Numbered from the stretch's first letter, positions 13,738-24,359 are shown. The stretch is DNA of 64,000 nt from Mixophyes australis (GCA_036250195.1 JAVHZZ010000003.1:88676418-88740417), one strand, 5' to 3'. Numbers and translations are program-made. The notes: a model not told the origin generated them from the letters alone.

Positions 13738-14488
13738 TAGTATAGATTCAAAAAGTGTATAATAGTGCACACTGTGTGGTAAGTAGATTATGTTTTAGTT
13801 ATGAAAAGCACTCACCCAGTGTTGATAATATCAGTGCTTTGGACTGTCTTATACCAATGTCCAGCGGTGATTATTAGACACAATGAAGCTGATTTCCGTG
13901 CGAAGTACGTGGTGTACTAGAGTCACAATATCTCTGTTCGTTATTTCATTTGTGTTCCAAAAGAAAAATAAACCATACCCATAGTGTACACTGTGTGATA
14001 TTTAAGGGCAATATGAAGTCTAAGTGCTAGTTAACTCAACTGTGTCAACGAAAAAAAAGGCTTTGGACATTTATTGTACCGATGTCCTCAGTATGTGGGA
14101 TTTCACTTGTGTACAGGAAATATATTATCAGAGAAAAATACATATCAAATTACATAAATTCATTTTATTGTCTACAATCCAAATGTTAAAAATATTTAAA
14201 AGTTCACTCAAAGTATTTGAAATATAAAATAAACATAAAAAATAAGACAAATGGCAATACTTCTCCTCCACTACAACAGACACAATGCGTTTCCCAGACC
14301 TCTGAAAAAATATACTATGATCCTGGCACCCGATGAGCTTCGTTGTGTCTAATAACCACTGGAGGACATCGGTGTAAGATTGTCCAAAGCATTGATATTA
14401 TCAACACTGTGTGAGTGCCTTTCATTACTAAAATGTAATCTACTTACCACATAGCGTGCACTCTTATACTCTTTTTGATTCTATACTA
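13738..14488. mobile_element. Long-TIR (fold-back type) DNA element
   Basis: About 750 bp with inverted ends of about 155 bp (13738-13890 against 14335-14488). Both arms read TAGTATAGA-TCAAAAAG inward and share GTGTTGATAATATCA and TTATTAGACACAA. The central part carries a further partial copy of the arm (GACATTTATTGTACCGATGT near 14067). No transposase. Two inverted copies of another dispersed repeat (GCATACC-CTCAA/CCAAA type, about 13611 and 14775) lie outside it. Confidence 0.75.
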
Positions 14489-15055
14489 GAGCTTCAAAGA
14501 TTAAGAGCCAGAATAAACTTTTTTCTGAACTAGATAAACCACAGAAGCTTCTCTCTTCCTGGCCGCTATCCTTAACCCTATACATCTTGTCCTTTGGCGC
14601 TGATTACATTTCTGTTCTAGTGCTGTAAAACGCTAGACTGCCCATTAGATATCTCACTTCGACCCACCATTCCCACAAATGGGAGAAACATGTCCCCCGG
14701 GCAGGGCAGCGGGACAGAGCCCTAAATTTGGAACTGTCCTGCTGAAATCGGGACAGTTGAGCGGTATGCAGATGGCCGCATATAGACCACTGAGATTCAT
14801 GGAGAGACACGGGTTCAGACTACAGCAGCGCTTTACCAAATCAAGTTATTGACAGGAGCAGAGGAATGATACATAGTCTAGATACCAGTACTCTATTGTG
14901 CACTGCATCATTGTTATTCCATCTAAATAAATACTCTCTATGGGCTTTATTTACAGTTGTATGTAAATATGCCGCATTGTGTATGAGCATGTCTGTTTTT
15001 TGAGTTGCATGCATCTTAAAATATGGGCAACCCTAAAAGTAGTGTATAGTAGATA

Positions 15056-15762
15056 GGCCTGATTCATCAAGGCACTTATACTGACATCCTGCATTTGGTT
15101 TAAAAAGCACATACTTCCGGTTTGCGCATGTCCGAATTCATCAAGGCACAGAAGATTCCTGCTCTGTTGAATTCGGTTGTAGGTTTGCTGTGCTGTACTT
15201 CACAAGACACTGCACAATACGCCCAAAGCCTATATGGATTATAAATTCTCAAAACAAAGCACTGAAAAAACATATAATTAATGCCCCCAATTAATAATAA
15301 AGGCATTAATGATAAAACAGTAAAAATGAAATACATTTATTAGGATGCTGTTAATGTCTAATGAACATAAAATACTGTTTAGAGTTTCTCCTCATTGCAG
15401 ACACATGTTATAGCCTGATTACAAGACTTTATTTGTGATCTGGACTTAGACTAGCCCTGTAGCTGGTGCAAGAGATACAGCATAAAAACAAGTAACTTTG
15501 CGATGCCCAGAGCTTGATTCGGACGTGGCTGCGTGCGCTTGAGTTTGACACTCCCTTACTGTACTTTGACTATGGCAAAATATCCCATCCCCAACCCGTT
15601 CACTCCCCAAAATCGTAGGCTGAAGTAAGTGTCCTTCGAGCTCGAAGATGGTGTAGACAAGGTTGCATTTACTGGCATATGTCCCATTCTGGGCATGCGC
15701 TGAGTAATTTTGCTTAAGATACACTCAAAATCAGCAGATACCTGCCTTAATGAATCAGGCCC
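15056..15762. mobile_element. Non-autonomous DNA transposon with GGCCTGATTCATYAAGGCA ends
   Basis: The ends at 15056 and 15762 are inverted copies of a 19-bp TIR (CAT-CAAGG in one, CAT-TAAGG in the other), 707 bp apart. No coding capacity. I could not see a convincing target duplication, so the superfamily is left open. Confidence 0.65.
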
Positions 15763-16186
15763 GATGTGTCCAAAGCAAAGATACAAAAATCATCACCTCC
15801 AAAGCTTTCACCTGGTATCCTAGTGTACATCTGTCAAGATGTAAATAAATGTTAATGTTTAATAAAATATGTTATTCAAAATAAGATGCTGCACAAAATT
15901 GTATGCTTAACTTGCTTCTGGATCACCTTTAATGTACTGCACTTACTCATTAATGCTCCAGATTCACCCCTCCAAGCACAAGTATCTGCAAGTGCAAGAT
16001 GCAAGAAATTCTAAATACAGGCACAAGATGTGCACGTGCAAAGTGCACCAGTTTTATACCACAATGCAGTTAAGTTGTTTGAACATCTTTATGTGCAATT
16101 CTAAACCAATTGTATATGCCTTTCCTCATTTGACTTGCCAAAAAATGGAACACAGGAAAGACAGATGAAAAAAAACAGGCATGTAT

Positions 16187-16320
16187 GAGGGGCAAACTCC
16201 AGATTTCTAGAGGGGGGGTTCCAAATGCTGATTTTAAAACAAGTGAGTTCAGTCCATGGAGGAGGCATTAATAGCACATACCAAAATATAGTACAAAGAA
16301 CAGTGCATGTAGTTCCATAG
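16187..16320 (+). mobile_element. Fragment of a hAT-like MITE (left end only)
   Basis: Starts GAGGGGCAAACTCCAGATTT and runs into an AGAGGGGGGGTTCC block, the same order as the left end of the element at 25359. The right end is missing. Confidence 0.35.
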
Positions 16321-17018
16321 TATCTATCTATCTATCTATCTATCTACTCTTATCTATATAATCTAAATCACTAGTCTGTTTGTCTGTCCGGTTATGCGTT
16401 CAGACACCCTTGCACCGATTGTAATTAAACCAACCGAGGTGATCCACTTGGATCCTAGCCAGATTTTAGTAGGGTTAGGGTCCCTGGTGGACCTCCTGTT
16501 GGTGCACACTGAGCAGAACTTTGACCCAGGGAGCCTATTCTGAGCTTCCTTTCAGACACCCCTGCACCTTTTGGGATGAAACTAATACAAGGTGCTCCAA
16601 TTGGATTCTGGCCAGGATTTAGGGGGGTTCGGGTCTCAGTCGACCCTCCCGTTAGTGTACGCTTTAACTTTGACCCAGGAGCTTGTTCTGGGCCTTCCAC
16701 TGGATGGATTTGGATGAAAACTCCCCAGACTGGTAACATTGAATCCCAGAAGACATACTACGGGGTTGAGGTCCAAGTTGGACCTCCCTTTGGTGTACGC
16801 TTGGCAAAACTTTGACCCAGGGAGCCTGTTCTGGGCCTTCGACGTGATAGATTTGAATGACATTTAATATAAAAACAAAAACAATAATGGGCAGCCACCT
16901 CATGGGTGTATTGGAAGAGCTGATAAGCTGATAATTGTTTTTAAAATGTCGATAGTTACATCCAACTCATTGAAAGCTTAATAATTTGAAGATTTAAACC
17001 CGGGCAATGCTGAGTACT
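16321..17018 (+). mobile_element. Helitron-like repeat, interrupted near its 3' end by the chromovirus
   Basis: Starts in a TCTATC simple repeat followed by a CTGTTTGTCTGTCCGG block. It carries three diverged internal units (TTTGACCCAGG.GCCT) about 143 bp apart. It ends AAACCCGGGCAATGCTGAGTACT, a GC-rich stretch like the hairpin near Helitron 3' ends. The last bases are split by the LTR element, whose 5-bp duplication GTACT falls here; the continuation is at 23332 onward. No Rep/helicase is encoded. The Helitron assignment is by resemblance of the ends only. Confidence 0.45.
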
Positions 17019-17233
17019 TGTCACGGGCACTAGGAGTCTTTACCCAGGGATCACCAGGTGGTAGGCTTACCAGAGCAATGTAGATGGTAATAGGGTACTC
17101 TGGTAGCAGGGTGATCACGGAACAGGAAATGGTAGATGATGAGATGCTCAGGAAAGTCTATGACTAGCAGCACTGGTAATATGGAGGTAATAATACACGA
17201 GGAACTGTATGGACAAGGGCACGTGAAGGTAGT

Positions 17234-17493
17234 CAGTGGTCTACGATAGCAAGTTGTACCACTGCTATAGTGAGGAGGAATGTCCAACAGAAACGAGGAG
17301 GTGATGAGAGTCAGCGGTCTGCGGATAGCAAGTTGTACCGCTGTCTGAGTGAAGGAATGGAATCCAAGTGGAGGTATCCGGGTAGTCAGTGGTCTGCGAT
17401 AGCAAGTTGTACCACTGCTATGTGAGAGGATACTGGAACAGGTGATACAGGAAACAGGGATCAGTGGTCTGCCATCAGCAAGTTGTACCACTG
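17234..17493. repeat. Four hairpin repeats in the chromovirus LTR
   Basis: Copies at 17234-17264, 17312-17343, 17387-17417 and 17462-17493 share a core around AGCAAGTTGTACC, bounded by CAGTGG and CCACTG arms. In the second copy both arms have changed together (CAGCGG / CCGCTG). The same set is repeated in the 5' LTR (about 21538-21797). Confidence 0.85.
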
Positions 17494-18262
17494 AATATAT
17501 ATGTGAGGAGGTGCACGGGGAGAGACTGCAACACAGGATATACACGGGCACCTTAAACACGATCCACAATAATATGCACAATATATATAAATGACTGAAC
17601 AGGTCTGCAAATATAGAAAGTCTCTTGAAGAAATCCAGCACAAGATAACACAGTCAATGATGGCAATAGACTCAGCGGATAGCAGACTCCAGAGGAGAAC
17701 CAATACAGTCCAGCAAGATATGCAATACACCAGCACAGTCAATGAGAAGTATGCATACCGTGGTTCAGAAGCAGGCAGTCAGATAGGAGTGCAGCGATAC
17801 CTGAGCGGCAGGAGGCCGGCTGGATGAGAAGTCCCTGGATGGATGAGGCAGGGGTCTAGTAGGTGCAGCGCACAGGTAAGTAGACCAACAGGGACACGAA
17901 TCCACAGGAATCAGTAAAACGTGGAACTGGACTAATGGAGGACCCAGGAGAATGGAGATGATCTAGCAGAGGAGTAGCTGGTGAGATACGAATCCAATGC
18001 TGACAGGAGGGTAGAGACCAGCGGGACACGGGAAGGCGTGGAGAGCGGATCAGCAGTAGATGGACGATAGCGCTGACAGCAGCAGCAGGACTCTGCGGGC
18101 ACACGGAGGTAACCAGTAGCAACCAACAGGTGCCAATAGCGATGGAACAAGGGAGAGCAGAGTAGACCAGGAGCTGTTGATCACGGAGAGTAGCGGATGG
18201 CAATGATAGCAGCAGTCTCGAGGGAACACAGGAGAGATGAGATGAGACTGCAGTGCACAGGG

Positions 18263-18800
18263 GCAGCGGATAGGAATCAGCTAACAGTCACGATGATGAA
18301 CACAGGCGAGTTGCAAGCTGGAGACTGTAGTGCACGGAGGCAGCGGATAGGAATCAGCTAACAGTCACGATGATGAACACAGGCGAGTTGCAAGCTGGAG
18401 ACTGTAGTGCACGGAGGCAGCGGATAGGAATCAGCTAACAGTCACGATGATGAACACAGGCGAGTTGCAAGCTGGAGACTGTAGTGCACGGAGGCAGCGG
18501 AGAGGAATCAGCTCACAGACTTGATGATGAACAGGTGAGTGGATGTGGAGAGAAGGCTGTAGTGCACGGAGGCAGCGGATAGGAATCAGCAAACAGTCAC
18601 AATGATATATAATAGCGTTGAAGTGGTTTAGAAGACTGTAGTGCACGGAGGCAGCGGATAGGAATCAGCAAACAGTCACAATGATATATAATAGCGTTGA
18701 AGTGGTATAGAAGACTGTAGTGCACGGAGGCAGCGGATAGGAATCAGCTAACAGTCACGATGATACAGTTGATGGTAGAAGTGGTATGGGAACCACAGTA
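18263..18800. repeat. 77-79-bp tandem array in the chromovirus 3' LTR
   Basis: GCAGCGGA recurs at 18263, 18340, 18417, 18494, 18572, 18651 and 18730. The 5' LTR array (about 22567-23010) has six units and lacks the diverged fourth one. This single unit accounts for the whole 78-bp LTR length difference. Confidence 0.9.
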
Positions 18801-19038
18801 GTAGAAGTGGTTTGGAAACCACAGAGATAGAAGTGGTTTGGAAACCACAGGAATCAGCAGCGCTGAATACACGAGGAACACAGGAACACCTTCAGAGACT
18901 CATGGGGAATGAGACTCCAAGATCAGGCAACGTGGTGTTGACCACAGGTGCTTAATATAGGGAGTGTTGCCTGATCTGCCAATTGAGTTAAAGGGACATA
19001 CACTGAAGTATAGGAAAGGGCTGCGCATGCGCAGACCC

Positions 19039-21309
19039 TCAGGATGGAGGACGGCCACGGTTCCTAAATGTCCGGGAAGAAGCACTCACAGTCCGGTGAG
19101 TGACAGTACCCCCCCTTTTAAAGGTGGGCACAGAACGCCTGGAACCGGGCTTGTCCGGATTTTTGGAATAAAACTTCTTCAAAAGGGCAGGAGCATTAAG
19201 ATCTTCAGCTTTGATCCAAGAGCGCTCCTCAGGACCAAAGCCCCTCCAATGAACGAGGAAATGGAGGACTCCTCGCGAAATTTTTGCGTCTAGTACCTCA
19301 GTAATCTCGAAATCCTCCTCCTGATGAACTTGAACTGGCTGCGGAGCTGAGGGAGGAGTTGAGAAACGGTTGATAATAAGAGGTTTGAGCAAGGATACAT
19401 GGAAGGCATTAGAAATCCGAAGATTCTTAGGAAGAAGAAGTTTCACACATACTGGATTGATTACTTGAATGATCCTATATGGACCAATAAAACGAGGGGC
19501 GAATTTCATAGATGGAACCTTCAAACGAATATTTTTGGTAGATAACCAGACACGATCTCCAATTTTTAGTGGTGGAATAGCCCGCCTCTTCTTATCTGCG
19601 AAAGACTTATATTTGTTAGATGTCTTCTTTAAACAGGTTTTGACCTGAGACCAGATATTTTTGAAGGTCTGACAAGCAGTCTCCACAGCAGGAACTTGGG
19701 TGGGCGGGAGGGCAGGAAATTCCGGAAAAGACGGATGGTGACCGTGAACCACCAGCACTTGACTTTTTGAAGATGACTCCTGAGATCCATCTTCAACGTC
19801 CGATGACGTCATGAACGCCCGATGAGGAGGAAGGCGTTCAGACTGAACCTTATCACACAGATCCGTAGATGAAGGATCCTGTGGAGGAAGACCTGGTGGA
19901 ATAGACGAATGCTGTCTTTTGAATGAAACCATTTGAGAGAGACAACGATGATGACATTCAGCTCCCCAAGATGTAACTTGAGAAGTGCGCCAGTCAATCT
20001 GGGGAGAATGACATTGAAGCCATGGAAGGCCTAAGACAATCGGACTTGTCGTAACAGGAAGAATTAAAAACGAAATCTCTTCATGGTGTAGCCCACCAAT
20101 CTGAAGCGTTACTGGAGACGTACTCTGGGTGATGAGACCATTGATGAGACGTGATCCATCCATAGCAGTCACGGTAATCGGTATTTTCAAAGTAATCACT
20201 GGTAGGGACCATTGATTCACTAGGGATTTAGAAATGAAATTTCCTGCTGCTCCAGAATCAATCAATGCCTGTGACTCAAAGGATTTGGTAGCAAAGGAAA
20301 TCGTAACATCAAAAGCGCAGGCTTTTAATTTCGTAGAAGATGGAGAGGACTCCAGGAACCCTAACCTTATCTCCCCAGTATTGGTTAGAGCCCGGCATTT
20401 CCTGGGACAAGAATTGAGCATATGCGTAGAATCGGCACAATAGATACAAAGTCTATTCTTTATTCTTCGGTCCCTCTCCTCTAAAGTTAATTTGGAGCGA
20501 CCTATCTCCATGGGTATCACCGGAGATGAAGCTGGGTGAAATTGAGGATTTGAGAGAAGAGGTATTTTAACCGAAGTTGTTTTCTCAGGTTCTCTTTCAC
20601 GAAACCTCAGGTCTACACGATGGCAAAGAGAGATCAAATCTTCTAAAGAGGAGGGTAGTTCTTGTGAAGTCAGTGCGTTTTTAATTTTATCGGAAAGCCC
20701 CTGCCAGAAGGCGGCAATTAATGCTTCAGTGTTCCACTGAAGTTCAGAGGCTAAGATCCTAAATTGAATGACGTACTGAGCCACAGTGCGAGATCCTTGG
20801 CGAAGACGGAGAATGCTGGATGCAGCGGAAATAACACGACCTGGTTCATCGAATACACTTCGGAACGTGGAAATAAATTCGGCACTATCCTGTAACAATG
20901 GATCGTTTCTTTCCCACAGAGGGGAAGCCCATGCGAGAGCTTGTCCAGAAAACAATGAAATAAGATAGGCCACTCTGGAACGATGGGTAGAAAAATTTTG
21001 AGGTTGGAGCTCAAAATGAACTGAGCATTGAGTAAGAAAACCCCTACAAGTTTTGGGGTCTCCATCGTATTTTGACGGAGTAGGCAGGTGAAGCGTGGAA
21101 GCCGTAAACACCTGGGATGGCACTGGGGAAACGGAGGAAGGCACAGGAGCATCAACAGTAGTTGTGGCATCTTGCACAGACGTTCTTTGGGAGGCTAACG
21201 CCTGGTAACACCGCAGTAAATGCCGTTGGCGAACCTCCTGTTGCTCAATACGGGTAACCAGATGCCGCAGCATCTCTTTGGCTGTAGGTTCCGTATCTGG
21301 GTCTGTCAT
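19039..21309 (-). CDS. Chromovirus Gag-protease fused to integrase tail and chromodomain (756 aa)
   Basis: One uninterrupted frame, starting 1 nt after the primer-binding site. Residues 70-240 are a retrotransposon Gag domain. A CCHC zinc knuckle has C288, C291, H296 and C301. An aspartic-protease core reads LIDSGA (D351-S-G) with ILPVTTSPIVLGLPWL further on. DKVQSERLPPHR (487-497), which normally leads into reverse transcriptase, is followed directly by an unrelated-looking linker. From about 534 comes the integrase C-terminal part (VPAVE, DRVWLS, GPY at 609-611) and a chromodomain (about 667-716, LVHWRGFGPEERSW). RT, RNase H and the integrase DDE core are absent. The stop lies inside the 3' LTR. 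An intact frame after such a loss suggests either a very young deletion or a retained structural protein. Confidence 0.92.
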   Translation of the reverse strand: MTDPDTEPTAKEMLRHLVTRIEQQEVRQRHLLRCYQALASQRTSVQDATTTVDAPVPSSVSPVPSQVFTASTLHLPTPSKYDGDPKTCRGFLTQCSVHFELQPQNFSTHRSRVAYLISLFSGQALAWASPLWERNDPLLQDSAEFISTFRSVFDEPGRVISAASSILRLRQGSRTVAQYVIQFRILASELQWNTEALIAAFWQGLSDKIKNALTSQELPSSLEDLISLCHRVDLRFREREPEKTTSVKIPLLSNPQFHPASSPVIPMEIGRSKLTLEERDRRIKNRLCIYCADSTHMLNSCPRKCRALTNTGEIRLGFLESSPSSTKLKACAFDVTISFATKSFESQALIDSGAAGNFISKSLVNQWSLPVITLKIPITVTAMDGSRLINGLITQSTSPVTLQIGGLHHEEISFLILPVTTSPIVLGLPWLQCHSPQIDWRTSQVTSWGAECHHRCLSQMVSFKRQHSSIPPGLPPQDPSSTDLCDKVQSERLPPHRAFMTSSDVEDGSQESSSKSQVLVVHGHHPSFPEFPALPPTQVPAVETACQTFKNIWSQVKTCLKKTSNKYKSFADKKRRAIPPLKIGDRVWLSTKNIRLKVPSMKFAPRFIGPYRIIQVINPVCVKLLLPKNLRISNAFHVSLLKPLIINRFSTPPSAPQPVQVHQEEDFEITEVLDAKISRGVLHFLVHWRGFGPEERSWIKAEDLNAPALLKKFYSKNPDKPGSRRSVPTFKRGGTVTHRTVSASSRTFRNRGRPPS
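19106..19120 (-). promoter_or_regulatory. Chromovirus polypurine tract
   Basis: Sense TAAAAGGGGGGGTAC directly before the 3' LTR. It lies inside the reading frame, encoding the FKRGGT part of the tail. It would prime plus-strand DNA synthesis. Confidence 0.8.
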
Positions 21310-21310
21310 G

Positions 21311-21320
21311 GCCTGATCTT
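21311..21320 (-). promoter_or_regulatory. Self-priming primer-binding site
   Basis: Sense AAGATCAGGC, 2 nt after the end of the 5' LTR and 1 nt before the ORF's ATG (21309). It does not begin TGG, so it fits no tRNA 3' end. It is exactly complementary over 10 nt to GCCTGATCTT at the predicted 5' end of the element's own RNA (23154-23145). This is the geometry of Tf1-type self-priming. Confidence 0.75.
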
Positions 21321-21322
21321 AC

Positions 21323-23331
21323 TGTCACGGGCACTAGGAGTCTTTACCCAGGGATCACCAGGTGGTAGGCTTACCAGAGCAATGTAGATGGTAATAGGGT
21401 ACTCTGGTAGCAGGGTGATCACGGAACAGGAAATGGTAGATGATGAGATGCTCAGGAAAGTCTATGACTAGCAGCACTGGTAATATGGAGGTAATAATAC
21501 ACGAGGAACTGTATGGACAAGGGCACGTGAAGGTAGTCAGTGGTCTACGATAGCAAGTTGTACCACTGCTATAGTGAGGAGGAATGTCCAACAGAAACGA
21601 GGAGGTGATGAGAGTCAGCGGTCTGCGGATAGCAAGTTGTACCGCTGTCTGAGTGAAGGAATGGAATCCAAGTGGAGGTATCCGGGTAGTCAGTGGTCTG
21701 CGATAGCAAGTTGTACCACTGCTCTGTGAGAGGATACTGGAACAGGTGATACAGGAAACAGGGATCAGTGGTCTGCCATCAGCAAGTTGTACCACTGAAT
21801 ATATATGTGAGGAGGTGCACGGGGAGAGACTGCAACACAGGATATACACGGGCACCTTAAACACGATCCACAATAATATGCACAATATATATAAATGACT
21901 GAACAGGTCTGCAAATATAGAAAGTCTCTTGAAGAAATCCAGCACAAGATAACACAGTCAATGATGGCAATAGACTCAGCGGATAGCAGACTCCAGAGGA
22001 GAACCAATACAGTCCAGCAAGATATGCAATACACCAGCACAGTCAATGAGAAGTATGCATACCGTGGTTCAGAAGCAGGCAGTCAGATAGGAGTGCAGCG
22101 ATACCTGAGCGGCAGGAGGCCGGCTGGATGAGAAGTCCCTGGATGGATGAGGCAGGGGTCTAGTAGGTGCAGCGCACAGGTAAGTAGACCAACAGGGACA
22201 CGAATCCACAGGAATCAGTAAAACGTGGAACTGGACTAATGGAGGACCCAGGAGAATGGAGATGATCTAGCAGAGGAGTAGCTGATGAGATACGAATCCA
22301 ATGCTGACAGGAGGGTAGAGACCAGCGGGACACGGGAAGGCGTGGAGAGCGGATCAGCAGTAGATGGACGATAGCGCTGACAGCAGCAGCAGGACTCTGC
22401 GGGCACACGGAGGTAACCAGTAGCAACCAACAGGTGCCAATAGCGATGGAACACGGGAGAGCAGAGTAGACCAGGAGCTGTTGATCACGGAGAGTAGCGG
22501 ATGGCAATGATAGCAGCAGTCTCGAGGGAACACAGGAGAGATGAGATGAGACTGCAGTGCACAGGGGCAGCGGATAGGAATCAGCTAACAGTCACGATGA
22601 TGAACACAGGCGAGTTGCAAGCTGGAGACTGTAGTGCACGGAGGCAGCGGATAGGAATCAGCTAACAGTCACGATGATAAACACAGGCGAGTTGCAAGCT
22701 GGAGACTGTAGTGCACGGAGGCAGCGGATAGGAATCAGCTAACAGTCACGATGATGAACACAGGCGAGTTGCAAGCTGGAGACTGTAGTGCACGGAGGCA
22801 GCGGATAGGAATCAGCAAACAGTCACAATGATATATAATAGCGTTGAAGTGGTTTAGAAGACTGTAGTGCACGGAGGCAGCGGATAGGAATCAGCAAACA
22901 GTCACAATGATATATAATAGCGTTGAAGTGGTATAGAAGACTGTAGTGCACGGAGGCAGCGGATAGGAATCAGCTAACAGTCACGATGATACAGTTGATG
23001 GTAGAAGTGGTATGGGAACCACAGTAGTAGAAGTGGTTTGGAAACCACAGAGATAGAAGTGGTTTGGAAACCACAGGAATCAGCAGCGCTGAATACACGA
23101 GGAACACAGGAACACCTTCAGAGACTCATGGGGAATGAGACTCCAAGATCAGGCAACGTGGTGTTGACCACAGGTGCTTAATATAGGGAGTGTTGCCTGA
23201 TCTGCCAATTGAGTTAAAGGGACATACACTGAAGTATAGGAAAGGGCTGCGCATGCGCAGACCCTCAGGATGGAGGACGGCCACGGTTCCTAAATGTCCG
23301 GGAAGAAGCACTCACAGTCCGGTGAGTGACA
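21323..23331 (-). repeat. Chromovirus 5' LTR (2009 bp)
   Basis: Promoter-bearing LTR, 78 bp shorter than its partner because the diverged array unit found at about 18494-18571 is absent (six units here). In the sense direction the order is TGTCACTCACC, TATA box at 23185-23178, putative transcript start about 23154, the array, the hairpins, and the end at 21323. Confidence 0.92.
23178..23185 (-). promoter_or_regulatory. Chromovirus LTR TATA box
   Basis: TATATTAA in the sense direction. The 10-nt self-priming sequence GCCTGATCTT starts 31 nt downstream, at 23154-23145, which is where a TATA-directed transcript would begin. The same arrangement is present in the 3' LTR near 18950. Confidence 0.7.
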
Positions 23332-24359
23332 GTACTATTCCATAGACCAAAAATCTTACGGTTTAACATGTCCGATTAAGGCTTGCTACACTTACATAAT
23401 ATCTAAGATTTAAGAAAATGATTGAAACTCTTCTACTCAAAATTCAAAAACAAATTAAATTAAGACCATTAAGAGAGAAAATAGATGTATTCCTTGCACA
23501 AAACAAACATGGTATGCCATCAAATCATGTGGCTAGCTGCAGGTTCAGCACTATCATGGAGTGAGATTGATGTCACTCGCAAACTGGTGGAGCTGCTAAT
23601 TCAGAATGAAGCATGCCATCTATACAAACATGGTGCTACTTACTGGATCCTGGTTTGTGAATTGGTGGTGCTATATACATAAATGATGATGACGATGATA
23701 AATGTATAGATATTTGGCGGAATAGAACCCTATATTGAGGATATAGAGCCTGAGCATGAGGAGAGCAAAGCAAAATAAAAAGGAGTAAGTTTGCTCCTGA
23801 ATAAACCATTTTACAATGCAAGGGGTGCAAATTAGTTTATTACTTTGCAAATAAGGAAAATAATGGCTGCTTTTTCATGTAGCACACAAATACTTGATTG
23901 CTTTATTTTTACTCTGAAATTTAAAGATGATCTAGGACATCCCCTATCCCAACTATACATTTTTCCCACATTTTTAATTTTCCTCCCGCTCCAATGCAAC
24001 ATGGTTTTGCCAAGGTGCAAATTCACTCCTTTTTATGCTATGTTCTTCTTAATGTATTTACTAGAGCATAACTCAAGTTTGACCACCAGTACCAGTTAAT
24101 AAACTGGCAGATTAATTTTGCTATAAGACTGTTGGCTATCCATTTGCATGAAGTTTTTATGTTAAAATAAATCTGATATGTTTTGATAAATCTAAAATGT
24201 TCTCATGAATTCCCACATTTTATTTTATTTTAATGTGGGAACATATTCTAATATTATGTATATACCTCTTGCTTCTTTGATCTAGGGAGGGTTGTTTTGC
24301 GGTGTTTTTATTTCAAATAAAATAATTTTTAAACTTATGTGTATGTGTCTACTTTACAT

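Larger units (their letters stand above)
17019..19105 (-). repeat. Chromovirus 3' LTR (2087 bp)
   Basis: Sense ends TGTCACTCACC and GTGCCCGTGACA. It contains four hairpin repeats (17234-17493) and an array of seven 77- to 79-bp units (18263-18800). In the sense direction a TATA box and predicted transcript start lie near 18950. It also supplies the last 21 codons and the stop of the element's ORF. It differs from the 5' LTR by the substitutions 17420, 17981, 18150 and 18375 (against 21724, 22285, 22454, 22679) and by one extra array unit. Confidence 0.92.
17019..23331 (-). mobile_element. Young chromovirus (Ty3/gypsy, Tf1/sushi-like), internally deleted
   Basis: Complete LTR retrotransposon of 6.3 kb on the - strand with a perfect 5-bp target duplication GTACT (17014-17018 and 23332-23336). 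The 5' LTR is 21323-23331 and the 3' LTR 17019-19105; both start TGTCAC and end GTGACA in the sense direction. Between them lie a primer-binding site, one 756-codon ORF and a polypurine tract. Aligning the LTRs by eye I found four substitutions plus one 78-bp repeat-unit difference, implying a recent insertion. RT, RNase H and most of integrase are missing, so it cannot move without a helper. Confidence 0.93.

Noticed and set aside
14604..14839. Overlapping minus-strand frames of about 65 codons
   Set aside because: Part of a dispersed non-coding repeat (inverse of the one near 13611).
20751..21170. 139-codon minus-strand frame inside gag
   Set aside because: Shadow of the 756-codon ORF in another frame.
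17051..22507. Pairs of identical 72- to 196-codon frames in both LTRs
   Set aside because: Antisense or sense readings of the LTR tandem repeats; identical only because the LTRs are.
17234..23010. Regularly spaced repeats that superficially suggest a CRISPR array
   Set aside because: Repeats are diverged, lie inside LTRs and have no unique spacers or cas genes; the genome is vertebrate.
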